Of a stretch of 20,487 bases of DNA, positions 7,323-14,828 are shown in pieces (within the stretch, counting starts at the first letter, position 1; the number at the start of each line of letters is the position of its first letter). The stretch spans positions 1 through 20,487 of the forward strand of contig LOES01000052.1 in the NCBI GenBank assembly GCA_001515955.1, read 5' to 3'. Made by a program: the position numbers and the translations under genes. Source of the DNA: Clostridia bacterium BRH_c25 (lineage in GTDB: Bacteria; Bacillota_A; Clostridia; Lutisporales; Lutisporaceae). Below the pieces are notes generated by a model. That model had not been told where the DNA came from and searched no databases. It saw only the letters and a list, made by a program, of their open reading frames with translations.

Positions 7323-8255
7323 CTAAATCTTACGGTTTAACTGACTCATGCATACAGCTGCCAAAAGGATTACCCCTTGTACAGCATACTGCCAAAAGGA
7401 TTCGACCTGGAGGAAAAATAATATATTAACAAGAATTGATATCACTGCCACACCCGCGGCAGCTCTGGCCATATGCCCTATACCGCCTGCAAAACTCACG
7501 CCTCCAAGAACCGCACCGGCTATCGAAGTAATCGAATAGCTTATTGCAATGTTTGCATCTCCCGACATTGTTTTTGCAGCTAGCACCATCCCGCTTAAGC
7601 CACTCAATACAGCACATATGACAAATGCCAGCACCTTTGCCTTTTTCACAGGTATGCCCGTCGCAAAAGCGCTGTAATAATTTCCTCCAGCAGCATAAAT
7701 ATTGATACCCATAGTACACTTTTTTATATACTCCCAAATCAGCAGCAGAAAAATCAGCATAAACAATGTATTTGGAATAGAAAGGCTTACTCCGGTAAAA
7801 ATCTTAGAATACCCGGTTGTAATCAGACCACCCGGGACAGGTAATATCAAAAGTGCCAGGCCGGAAAAAATCATTGAGGATGCGAGAGTAACTACGATGC
7901 CGCTAATATTGAAATACGCCACGACAAAGCCCGTTGCAACGCCAATAACAACTACAGCCAGCATTACCAGCAAAACTGATAACCACCCCAGCGGCTCCAT
8001 CGTTACGGCAAGGATAACAGCAGATAAACCGACTACTGCACCGATAGATATATCAAGCTCTCCTACAATCATTACCGAGGTTTGTGCCATGGCCGCAAGT
8101 ACCATAGGCATGACCTGCAATAATAAATTGTTTATACCACGTTCCGTAAACATTCTCGGATTCATTAACCCATTAATAATGATTGCAGCAACCAATGTCA
8201 AATATATTGCCGGTATTTTCCTGAATACCCTGCTTATTTTTTTTACATGTACCAT
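7323..8255 (-). CDS. sugar ABC transporter permease (RbsC-like), first of two
   Basis: This 310-residue BPD_transp_2 family membrane protein has multiple helices from about residue 15 on. The MIVGELDISIGAVVGLSA segment is characteristic of ribose-type permeases, as is the coupling-loop region AVLGGVSFAGGIG near residue 250. The start at 8255 is supported by AGGAGGAG 7 bases upstream. It partners the following permease gene (13-base gap) and the preceding double ATPase gene (40-base gap). The short cytoplasmic N-terminus is basic (HVKKISRVFRK), consistent with an inside-positive orientation. Ligand specificity cannot be read from a permease. Confidence 0.93.
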   Translation of the reverse strand: MVHVKKISRVFRKIPAIYLTLVAAIIINGLMNPRMFTERGINNLLLQVMPMVLAAMAQTSVMIVGELDISIGAVVGLSAVILAVTMEPLGWLSVLLVMLAVVVIGVATGFVVAYFNISGIVVTLASSMIFSGLALLILPVPGGLITTGYSKIFTGVSLSIPNTLFMLIFLLLIWEYIKKCTMGINIYAAGGNYYSAFATGIPVKKAKVLAFVICAVLSGLSGMVLAAKTMSGDANIAISYSITSIAGAVLGGVSFAGGIGHMARAAAGVAVISILVNILFFLQVESFWQYAVQGVILLAAVCMSQLNRKI

Positions 8256-8295
8256 GTTTGCTCTCCTCCTAACAAATTGAGTTTCTCAGACATCA

Positions 8296-9822
8296 CTATA
8301 TTACTTTTCTGCCAAAGGAAGCATTTAGAATATTATCTTCCGTCAGCTCTTCACCGGAGAGTTCACAGGATATCTTACGTTCGAAAAGTACTAAAACACG
8401 GTCACATAAGCCTATAAGTTCAAGAATCTCATTAGATGAGACAATAATGGCATATCCTGAGTTTGCCAATTCACGCAGCAGATTATATATTTCGGTTTTT
8501 GTACGAACATCTATGCCGCGAGTAGGCTCTATAAGCAGCAAAACCTTGCTTGGCTTCAGTAACCATTTGCCGAGTGCAATTTTTTGCTGGTTTCCACCAC
8601 TTAAATATTTCACTGTCTGCACTGCTGAAGCTACTCTTATGCTCAGCTTTCCTACCAAATCAGAAATTGTATTTTCCTGTTTTTCTTTGCTTATTACTCC
8701 CGCTTTGGAAATAATATCAAGGGCACAAGGAATTATATTCTCACCGACGGATAATTCCACAAATAGTCCTTGTGTCTTACGATCAAGAGGTACAAGCTTT
8801 ATACCCGCATCCATGGCATCTATCGGATTCCGGATTCTGACCTTTTTCCCGCTGATGGAAATATGCCCTCCGGTGATTTTACCTATACCAAACAAGGTTT
8901 GCAGCAATTCGACCTGCCCATGACCTTGCAGACCTCCCAGTCCAAGTATCTCTCCCGATTTTGCATACAGCGATATTTGTTCAAGTCCGCCTTCAGTGGA
9001 TAGGTCTTTTACTTCCAAGATTTCTTTCCCCAGTTTTCTCTTAACATCGTTTTCAAGGCTTTCATATTTGCTTGGAAATGAGCACTCTACCGAACAACCC
9101 GCCATTGCAGATATAATCTGATCGGTATCAAGTTCTGACATTTTGGCATCCTTTACCTGTAATCCGTCCTTAAAAATCGTACATGAATCGCAGAATTTGA
9201 ATAATTCCACCATTCTGTGAGAAACAAATACGATGCTCTTGCCTCTGTTTTTAAGCTTCTGAACAACTTCATACAATCTGTCTACCTCCTTGCTTCCTAT
9301 GGTAGATGTTGCTTCATCCAAAATAATTAGCTCCGGATTGTATGAAAGTACTTTTGCTATCTCAACAAGCTGTTTATCTGCCAATTCCAATTCTCCTACA
9401 AGCTTTCTCAATGGCAGCTTCAAGTCCAACTCATCTAGCAACTCAGCCGCTTGTTCCTCCATTTTTCTACTATTAATCATTCCCAGTTTTCCCTTAGGGG
9501 CATGTCCTAGATATATGTTTTGAGCAATACTCATAGTGTCAACCAAGGTCAGTTCCTGCTGTACTGCTGCTATACCTTTTTTTAACGCGTCCTGCGGTCT
9601 TTGAAGCCCTATTTCCTTGCCATTCCAGAGGATCTTCCCATCATTGGGCAATATCAAACCTGTCAATATCTTTATCAATGTGCTTTTACCTGCTCCGTTT
9701 TCGCCGATTAGAGCATGAACATTATTCTTAAAAAACTTCAAGTTAATATTTTCTATCCCACGGTTCTGGTTATAATATTTGGTCAGGTTAATAGTCTCTA
9801 ACACTGGTGCACCCATTAGCAT
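8296..9822 (-). CDS. sugar ABC transporter ATP-binding protein, two NBDs (RbsA/MglA type)
   Basis: This 508-residue protein has two fused nucleotide-binding domains. The first has Walker A GENGAGKST at 40-48 and Walker B LIILDEATS. The second lacks a normal Walker A (GLQGHGQVELL) but has a good signature LSGGNQQK and Walker B LLLIEPTRG. This asymmetry is normal for the RbsA/MglA family. It powers uptake through the two permeases encoded downstream. Two starts are possible: ATG at 9822 (AGGAGG only 4 bases away) and ATG at 9816 (10 bases away). The difference is two residues and neither affects a motif. The 123-base gap before this gene, with a hairpin, separates it from the binding-protein gene. 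Confidence 0.94.
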   Translation of the reverse strand: MLMGAPVLETINLTKYYNQNRGIENINLKFFKNNVHALIGENGAGKSTLIKILTGLILPNDGKILWNGKEIGLQRPQDALKKGIAAVQQELTLVDTMSIAQNIYLGHAPKGKLGMINSRKMEEQAAELLDELDLKLPLRKLVGELELADKQLVEIAKVLSYNPELIILDEATSTIGSKEVDRLYEVVQKLKNRGKSIVFVSHRMVELFKFCDSCTIFKDGLQVKDAKMSELDTDQIISAMAGCSVECSFPSKYESLENDVKRKLGKEILEVKDLSTEGGLEQISLYAKSGEILGLGGLQGHGQVELLQTLFGIGKITGGHISISGKKVRIRNPIDAMDAGIKLVPLDRKTQGLFVELSVGENIIPCALDIISKAGVISKEKQENTISDLVGKLSIRVASAVQTVKYLSGGNQQKIALGKWLLKPSKVLLLIEPTRGIDVRTKTEIYNLLRELANSGYAIIVSSNEILELIGLCDRVLVLFERKISCELSGEELTEDNILNASFGRKVI

Positions 9823-9882
9823 ATCACCTCCTTATGCTATACCTTATAGACTGTGATTCGATCCAAAAATTGTTAATCGGTT

Positions 9883-9923
9883 TATTGGCGGTATCCATCC
9901 ATTGGGAAAGAATACCGCCAATA
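9883..9923 (-). promoter_or_regulatory. intercistronic hairpin between binding-protein and ATPase genes
   Basis: A perfect 12-bp inverted repeat (9883-9894 with 9912-9923; arm TATTGGCGGTAT) encloses a 17-base loop and lies between the stop of the binding-protein gene and the ATPase start. On the transcribed strand it is followed only by a weak T-run (AATTTTTGG, about 10 bases on). It is therefore more likely a partial terminator or a 3'-end mRNA stabiliser than a full stop. Such elements commonly raise the level of binding protein over its transporter. Confidence 0.7.
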
Positions 9924-9945
9924 GCCTGACAATATACCTTTTATT

Positions 9946-11007
9946 CTATTTTGCCGAGTCGATTATTTTGTTTACTTCTTCCTGAGAAATTTCGTCGAAT
10001 ACCCAATAGTCATCCGGTTTATCTTCTTTTATATATTGATCCAGGTTATCATCTGTAACCAATGGTAATGGAACAACAACTGTTTTAGGTACTTCCTGCC
10101 CCTTTAACGCTCTTAAAGCCAACTCTAATGAGATCTGGACGTTGTAGCACGGGAGGGATGGAGCTATGGAAGTAAATCCTTCGTTTTTGCTCTGTTTCCA
10201 CATTTTCAGGAATCCATTATACGCTTCTCCTACCATAGGAACGAGAGGTCTCTTAACTTTTTTGAACTCATCAATTGTACCGGCTGTCATTTCCCCGCCC
10301 TGAGACCATACACCATCGATTTTGGGGTATGCTGTAAGCCAGTTTGCTACAGTTGCTTGTGCCTTTGCTTTTTCCCAATCACAATTTGCTTCGGCAAGAA
10401 CCTCAACCCCGGGAGTACTCTTCAAAATCTTCTCCGCTTCTGTCCAGCGTCCCTGATTTGTGGTATTTCCGGCGATGCCATTTAATACTATAACCTTTCC
10501 TTTTCCGCCCATTTTGTCAACCAACCATTGTCCTGTCATCTTGCTCCATTCATTATCGTCGACATAAACCTTCGATGTCACTTTGTCGGAATTCACCATG
10601 CAGTCTTGCATAATGACAACGATACCTTGCTCTACTGCTTCTTCAACAGCAGGAACAAGTGCTGTTGGGGAAACTGCCTGAATAATGATTGCATCTACAT
10701 TTTTATCAATTAGATTACGTATAAGATTCGACTGGTTTTCCGGATTAAAATCCGGGTTGGCAAGTATTATCTCCTTAATTTCCGGATTATTCTTGGCTAT
10801 TTCCTGAGCCAGTGCCCAGTTTTGAGTCTGCCATGAGTTGCCCAAGAACAATGGTGACCAAGCTATGACAAATCCGTCCTTGTTAGCTTCCTCCTGTGGT
10901 TTTGAGGTATTTTCACTCTGTTTTACCGGCGCCGGTTGGCAGCCCACAAATGCGAATAGAATTGTTACTACCAGTAATATAGCCATATACACCTTAATCT
11001 TTTTCAT
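9946..11007 (-). CDS. sugar-binding lipoprotein of ABC importer (Peripla_BP_4 type)
   Basis: This 353-residue extracytoplasmic binding protein has a signal peptide with a basic start (MKKIK), a hydrophobic core, and a lipobox-like AFVGC with the lipid-bearing cysteine at residue 23. A short polar linker rich in Gln, Glu, Ser and Lys follows, then a ribose-binding-protein-type fold from about residue 42. It contains the typical NLIDKNVDAIIIQAVSP and NGIAGNTTNQGR segments. The start at 11007 was chosen because GAGGAGG lies 7 bases upstream and the signal peptide begins there; the frame runs 42 bases further upstream with no such site. Lipidation is expected to anchor it to the outer face of the membrane. 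The ligand is not known; the family binds monosaccharides and related polyols or lactones. Confidence 0.93.
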   Translation of the reverse strand: MKKIKVYMAILLVVTILFAFVGCQPAPVKQSENTSKPQEEANKDGFVIAWSPLFLGNSWQTQNWALAQEIAKNNPEIKEIILANPDFNPENQSNLIRNLIDKNVDAIIIQAVSPTALVPAVEEAVEQGIVVIMQDCMVNSDKVTSKVYVDDNEWSKMTGQWLVDKMGGKGKVIVLNGIAGNTTNQGRWTEAEKILKSTPGVEVLAEANCDWEKAKAQATVANWLTAYPKIDGVWSQGGEMTAGTIDEFKKVKRPLVPMVGEAYNGFLKMWKQSKNEGFTSIAPSLPCYNVQISLELALRALKGQEVPKTVVVPLPLVTDDNLDQYIKEDKPDDYWVFDEISQEEVNKIIDSAK

Positions 11008-11066
11008 AATATACCTCCTCATATTTTCGCATAGGACGCGAATTTTCACTTAAGTAGAGAGTTTTC

Positions 11067-12362
11067 TTACAATATGCAGCCTCCTTCCATAAGGCAGCTT
11101 CTTAACTCGTTAAACGGCACCTCTTCATACGTTATGCCTTTCTTTAAGGCAATCGCTCCTGCCGTACCTGCTGCCTGTCCCATAGCCATAACTTGAGCAG
11201 TGTTTCTTGCGGATGCCTGTGCACCATGTGTCGCCGATAAGCAGCGTCCTGCTACGGCAATATTAGATAATCCTACCGGCAGCAATGACCTGTAAGGTAT
11301 TTGATATATTCCGTCTCCGCCTACATATACCCACCGCGTTGACGAGCCTGCGTGGTGCTCCTCTACCGGTGCGGCACAACAGGCAATTGCATCTTTGAAT
11401 TTAATAGCCCCTTTAACATCATCTTCGGATAATATGTATTGGCCCAATACACGCCGGGTCTCTCTAACTCCAATGTGTTGTGCCGTATTTATGCAATATG
11501 AATTCTCGAACCCATCAATATAATCTTTTAAAAAATCGGTATATAGCTTGGCCTGGCGCCTACCCTCCATTTCAGCATAAGACAGCTGCCATGGATCGGT
11601 TGCATCAATATTTGTTACCCGCACCATATTTGCTTGAAGTACTCCTGGATACAGAGTACGGTGGAAAGAGCCGTCAAGCCTTGGCAAATCATATTTCCCA
11701 CATTCTTTTGCTTCTTTCATCTGCATCAATATTTCCTCATGTTTAACCTTAAGAGCCCGATCTGTGTCTACATTTCCAATAAAAAAAATAGTGGTCAGGG
11801 ACTGCAAGGTTTCGTCCTTCATAAGGGGGACAAATTGCCCTCCGGCACAATATATTACATCTGCATCTCCTGTCGTATCGATGTACAGCGATGCTTTCAA
11901 GCTTATCACTTTGCCCTTCGCAGCTAAACGCACAGACTTTATATTTTTCTTAATGCCACCTGAATTACTACATTCTGCATCTATTACAGTCGAATGAAAT
12001 AAAACACTTACTCCAGCATCCAGGACTTTATTCTCCCATACTCTTTTTAAAGTCTCTACATCGTATGTGATACCGGTTCCTGCGCCATATGTATTCTGCC
12101 TTTCAAAACAAGCATTTTCCGATTTGAGCGCCTCTACGGTTTCCCATGCAAGTCCTCCCACTATACATCTAGGAGCTTTTTCCGGCGTATAAAAGCCGTA
12201 GAAAGTATCAACAGCTCCTGCAGTCCTTGTTCCGCCAAGACAACCTTGGGCCTCTACCAGTATTACTTTCGCCTCTAAACGCGCAGCCGAAATAGCAGCC
12301 ATTACGCCGGCTGCGCCTCCTCCCAAAACCGCAATATCACATTTGATTTTCTCAGTATTCAT
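11067..12362 (-). CDS. FAD-dependent oxidoreductase (FAD_oxidored family)
   Basis: This 431-residue flavoprotein has an N-terminal dinucleotide-binding GGGAAG loop (about residues 14-19) followed by an acidic residue after strand 2 (LVEAQGCLGGTRTAG). An IDTTGDAD motif and a C-terminal FAD-contact segment (GRCLSATHGAQASARN) complete the layout, which is that of the FAD_oxidored (PF12831-type) family. It has no signal peptide, so it should act in the cytoplasm. Members act on varied organic substrates and many are uncharacterised. Here it probably oxidises the imported compound or a later intermediate. TGGAGG lies 7 bases before the ATG. It sits between regulator and binding-protein genes (21- and 59-base gaps). 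An unusual cluster of cysteines and histidines (ACCAAPVEEHH) near residue 330 may be part of the active site, but this is conjecture. Confidence 0.85.
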   Translation of the reverse strand: MNTEKIKCDIAVLGGGAAGVMAAISAARLEAKVILVEAQGCLGGTRTAGAVDTFYGFYTPEKAPRCIVGGLAWETVEALKSENACFERQNTYGAGTGITYDVETLKRVWENKVLDAGVSVLFHSTVIDAECSNSGGIKKNIKSVRLAAKGKVISLKASLYIDTTGDADVIYCAGGQFVPLMKDETLQSLTTIFFIGNVDTDRALKVKHEEILMQMKEAKECGKYDLPRLDGSFHRTLYPGVLQANMVRVTNIDATDPWQLSYAEMEGRRQAKLYTDFLKDYIDGFENSYCINTAQHIGVRETRRVLGQYILSEDDVKGAIKFKDAIACCAAPVEEHHAGSSTRWVYVGGDGIYQIPYRSLLPVGLSNIAVAGRCLSATHGAQASARNTAQVMAMGQAAGTAGAIALKKGITYEEVPFNELRSCLMEGGCIL

Positions 12363-12383
12363 TGTCGACCTCCAATTAATGGA

Positions 12384-13283
12384 TTAGAATGATGGAACCA
12401 TTTTGCAGTCCACCACCATTTTCCCAATTTGCTCAATCTTTTTAACATCAATAATATTTTTAAACAATTCAGATGCCGGTATGTTTTCCTTCAAAGTTAC
12501 AATAGTTGCCCTGGATACTTCACCAATGACTTCTTTGTGAATAAGCGGTTCAAATTCAAGCTTATTAATAAGATCTATGGCTACAAAAGTACGGCTGTGG
12601 ATAACTGCCGCATCGATCCTTCCATCTGCAATTGCATATGGAAAATTATAATATGGTATATTAATTTTTTGGTTTGCGGGAAATTCACGTTCTGAAAATA
12701 GCATGTTGTCATATGACTTGTGATCTACGCCGATTTTCCATGCATCCCGTTCCTCTGCATCCTTGCGGTATATTACATAAAGATTGGAATAGAAAGTTTT
12801 GGGTGACAGCTTCGCCACTATTTCAGTTTCTTCATTTGCTGTTATTCTTTCTGCGCTGCTTTCAGATACAATTATAAAATCGCAGCGTTTGTTCAATAAG
12901 CTTTCCATACGGGCAGATGCACCGTTCTTAAAGTTTAAGGCAAATGGCACACCAGCATTGGAGAAGACTTCCGTAAAGCCCGTAGCCAAACCCTCAAATT
13001 CAATAGCATTCGGCAACGGTAATTGCCCGACAAAGGGACCGTTGCCTGCTAATTCAAAGAGCTTTAAAAAATCCTTTTTTACCAGGTAAGTACCCATCTG
13101 GCCACGTGCATGCAGTTCAATGACACCTTTTGTTTTAAGATTGTTTAATGCCTTGTCTATCGTACCGAATCCCACAGAATACTTTTTAGCCAGCATAGGC
13201 ATTGTTTCAATCTGTTCTCCCTCGTTGCTACGTAAAAATTCATTAGCAAGCTGTCTTGTAATGATATCTTCCTTATTCGCCAT
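12384..13283 (-). CDS. YhfZ-like GntR-type transcriptional regulator
   Basis: The 299 residues consist of an N-terminal winged-helix DNA-binding domain (about 1-71; MLAKKYSVGFGTIDKALNNL is the helix-turn-helix, followed by a wing ending in GTYLVKKD) and a periplasmic-binding-like C-terminal sensor domain (about 82-299). The joint LPLPNAIEFEGLATG strongly resembles E. coli YhfZ at the same place. The C-domain probably senses a small metabolite, as in LysR-type effectors. E. coli yhfZ lies in an operon with php, a phosphotriesterase homologue, and the same pairing occurs here. GAGGTG lies 5 bases before the ATG. It is the first gene of the operon, directly downstream of a promoter with an inverted repeat, so autoregulation is likely. 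Repressor or activator mode is not shown by sequence. Confidence 0.88.
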   Translation of the reverse strand: MANKEDIITRQLANEFLRSNEGEQIETMPMLAKKYSVGFGTIDKALNNLKTKGVIELHARGQMGTYLVKKDFLKLFELAGNGPFVGQLPLPNAIEFEGLATGFTEVFSNAGVPFALNFKNGASARMESLLNKRCDFIIVSESSAERITANEETEIVAKLSPKTFYSNLYVIYRKDAEERDAWKIGVDHKSYDNMLFSEREFPANQKINIPYYNFPYAIADGRIDAAVIHSRTFVAIDLINKLEFEPLIHKEVIGEVSRATIVTLKENIPASELFKNIIDVKKIEQIGKMVVDCKMVPSF

Positions 13284-13345
13284 CGTTTCACCTCATATAA
13301 ATTATTTGTATGTAGATTTTACATTTTTTCTATTATTTAATTTTC

Positions 13346-13374
13346 ATTTTACTGAAAATTGATTATTTTGTCAA
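13346..13374 (-). promoter_or_regulatory. sigma-A promoter of the catabolic operon
   Basis: On the minus strand a perfect TTGACA -35 box (13374-13369), a 17-base spacer and a TAAAAT -10 box (13351-13346) predict a start of transcription near 13339, some 55 bases before the yhfZ-like start codon. The match to the vegetative consensus is strong (11 of 12 bases). Confidence 0.82.
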
Positions 13375-13385
13375 TATCAATTTTC
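13354..13385. promoter_or_regulatory. candidate operator: inverted repeat over the operon -35 box
   Basis: GAAAATTGAT (13354-13363) and ATCAATTTTC (13376-13385) form a perfect 10-bp inverted repeat with a 12-base centre. Half-sites are 22 bases apart centre to centre, about two helical turns. The centre contains the -35 box and one half-site lies in the spacer. A protein bound here would block RNA polymerase. The adjacent YhfZ-like regulator is the natural candidate, by inference. Confidence 0.65.
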
Positions 13386-13499
13386 TGATTATTGAAAAAT
13401 CCTTCTGCAGCAATTTGCAGAATTCAGGCCTGATCCCTTATAACTCTTATAACTAGCCCGCAGTCGAGACATTACCAAGTCAAATCTATTATATGCCCC

Positions 13500-13528
13500 T
13501 TGAAAATAGTAGAATTATATATGATACT
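13500..13528 (+). promoter_or_regulatory. possible promoter of the aldo/keto reductase gene
   Basis: TTGAAA (13500-13505), a 17-base spacer and GATACT (13523-13528) form a moderate sigma-A match about 43 bases before the start codon. An overlapping TATGAT has poor spacing. No operator-like repeat overlaps it. Confidence 0.5.
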
Positions 13529-13570
13529 TAAAGGGAAGCATATACAGAAAAAAATAGGGGGTAATATACT

Positions 13571-14719
13571 ATGCAGTACAGAAAGTTTGGAAAACTTGGG
13601 TTTGATGTCTCTATACTCGGCTTCGGCTGTATGAGGCTGCCTCTTATGCCGGGGATAAACGGCAGTGAACCGGATGCGGGCAAAATTGACGAGGCAGAAG
13701 CAATAAAAATGATCAGATATGCCATTGACAACGGAGTTAATTACATAGATACCGCTTACCCATACCACTTTGGCAGCAGCGAACCCTTGGTAGCAAAAGC
13801 TCTTAAGGACGGCTACCGTGAAAAGGTAAAGCTGGCTACAAAGCTGCCTATGTGGCTCTTAAAGACAGAAGAAGATTTTGACAAGTACCTTAATGAGCAG
13901 CTTGAGAAGCTTCAGACAGATCATATAGATATCTACCTGCTCCATGCCCTTAACAAAGAAAGATGGAATACTATACAAAAGCTTGATGTGCTCGGTTCTC
14001 TAAAGAAAGCCATAGAAAGCGGCAAAGTCAAGCATGCAGGCTTCTCCTTCCACGAGGATATCAGTTTCTTCAAAACAATACTGGATTCCTTCGACTGGGG
14101 GATGTGCCAGATAATGTTCAATTATATGGAGGACAGAGAGTGGGAGAAGCACATAAGCCATGCCCATGAGAAAGGAATTGCAGTTGTAGTGATGGAGCCT
14201 CTCCTGGGCGGCAAGCTTGCCAATGATCCACCTGCAGAAGTGGGCAAGGTCTGGAAGGAGTCCGGATATGACAGGAGTCCTGCCGACTGGGCATTCAAAT
14301 GGATATATAACCATCCTGAGGTAACTCTCGCCCTAAGCGGCATGAGCACAATGGAGCAGGTGGTTGAGAATCTGAAGATTGCTGAAAACTCCATGGCTGA
14401 TGCCTTAAGTGAAAAAGAGCTGAATACCATTGATAAGGTAAGGGAGTTGTACAGCAGCCTGACAAAAGTAAAATGCACCGGCTGCCAATACTGCCTGCCC
14501 TGCCCGAACAATGTGCCGATACCGGATATTTTTACTTGCTATAACGAAGCAACAGCTTACAACATCCACAAGGAGTCGGCAAAAAAATATGCAGATTTGA
14601 AAGAATCAGGCAAGGATGCCTCCATTTGTGTGGAGTGCGGCAAGTGCGAAGAGGCATGTCCCCAGCAGCTGCCGATAATAAGACACCTTAAAGAAGCACA
14701 TGAGTCTTTAAACGGATAA
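13571..14719 (+). CDS. aldo/keto reductase with C-terminal 4Fe-4S ferredoxin-like domain
   Basis: The 382 residues combine an NAD(P)H-dependent aldo/keto reductase barrel (about 1-285) with a C-terminal iron-sulfur domain. The catalytic tetrad is visible: D60, Y65, K91 and H125. Two cysteine groups follow, C302-C305-C308-C311 (CxxCxxCxxCP) and C353-C356-C359-C363 (CxxCxxCxxxCP), enough for two [4Fe-4S] clusters. This architecture is common in anaerobic Firmicutes and the physiological substrates are mostly unknown; electron transfer between ferredoxin and NAD(P) chemistry is plausible. AGGGGGT precedes the ATG by about 8 bases. The gene runs opposite to the catabolic operon and has its own promoter. 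A functional link to that operon is possible but unproven. The following palindrome separates it from convergent genes. Confidence 0.92.
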   Translation: MQYRKFGKLGFDVSILGFGCMRLPLMPGINGSEPDAGKIDEAEAIKMIRYAIDNGVNYIDTAYPYHFGSSEPLVAKALKDGYREKVKLATKLPMWLLKTEEDFDKYLNEQLEKLQTDHIDIYLLHALNKERWNTIQKLDVLGSLKKAIESGKVKHAGFSFHEDISFFKTILDSFDWGMCQIMFNYMEDREWEKHISHAHEKGIAVVVMEPLLGGKLANDPPAEVGKVWKESGYDRSPADWAFKWIYNHPEVTLALSGMSTMEQVVENLKIAENSMADALSEKELNTIDKVRELYSSLTKVKCTGCQYCLPCPNNVPIPDIFTCYNEATAYNIHKESAKKYADLKESGKDASICVECGKCEEACPQQLPIIRHLKEAHESLNG

Positions 14720-14720
14720 A

Positions 14721-14828
14721 GGAACGTGTAACACGGAACACACGGAAATCCACGGAATTACACGGATGAAAACTTATTAGCTGCCGTGTATTCCGTGGTC
14801 TTCCGTGTAAATCCGTGTTACACGTTCC
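14721..14828. repeat. large imperfect palindrome of 10-bp-phased CACGGA units
   Basis: The arms 14721-14765 and 14784-14828 are near-perfect reverse complements around an 18-base loop. The outer 17 bp (14721-14737 with 14812-14828) pair exactly; the inner part has one or two bulges and mismatches. Each arm is built from short units: CACGGA starts at 14732, 14741, 14751 and 14761, and TCCGTG lies at 14792, 14802 and 14812 with GCCGTG at 14783. It starts one base after the stop of the plus-strand gene. It looks like a REP- or MITE-like dispersed intergenic element and may act as a bidirectional transcription barrier, although no T-tract follows on either side. Confidence 0.85.

Larger units (their letters stand above)
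13284..13570. other. divergent regulatory region between the operon and aldo/keto reductase
   Basis: This 287-base non-coding stretch holds the operon promoter and inverted repeat (13346-13385) on the minus strand and a possible plus-strand promoter (13500-13528). Between them are a TTCTGCA/TGCAGAA inverted repeat (13403-13409 and 13416-13422) and a perfect 10-bp palindrome TCAGGCCTGA (13424-13433), neither of which can be assigned. No small gene or RNA is evident. Confidence 0.6.

Noticed and set aside
8447..8923. A 158-codon plus-strand open frame opposite the ABC ATPase
   Set aside because: It is the antisense shadow of a clear double-NBD ATPase and has no recognisable domain or ribosome site.
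4804..11007. Autoinducer-2 (lsr) uptake and processing operon
   Set aside because: The ABC importer plus FGGY kinase layout is similar, but there is no LsrF or LsrG homologue, the regulator is YhfZ-like rather than LsrR-like, and the kinase looks XylB-like.
14721..14828. CRISPR-like array of short repeats
   Set aside because: The units are only 6-8 bases with 3-4-base gaps and are arranged as an inverted repeat, with no spacers or cas genes.
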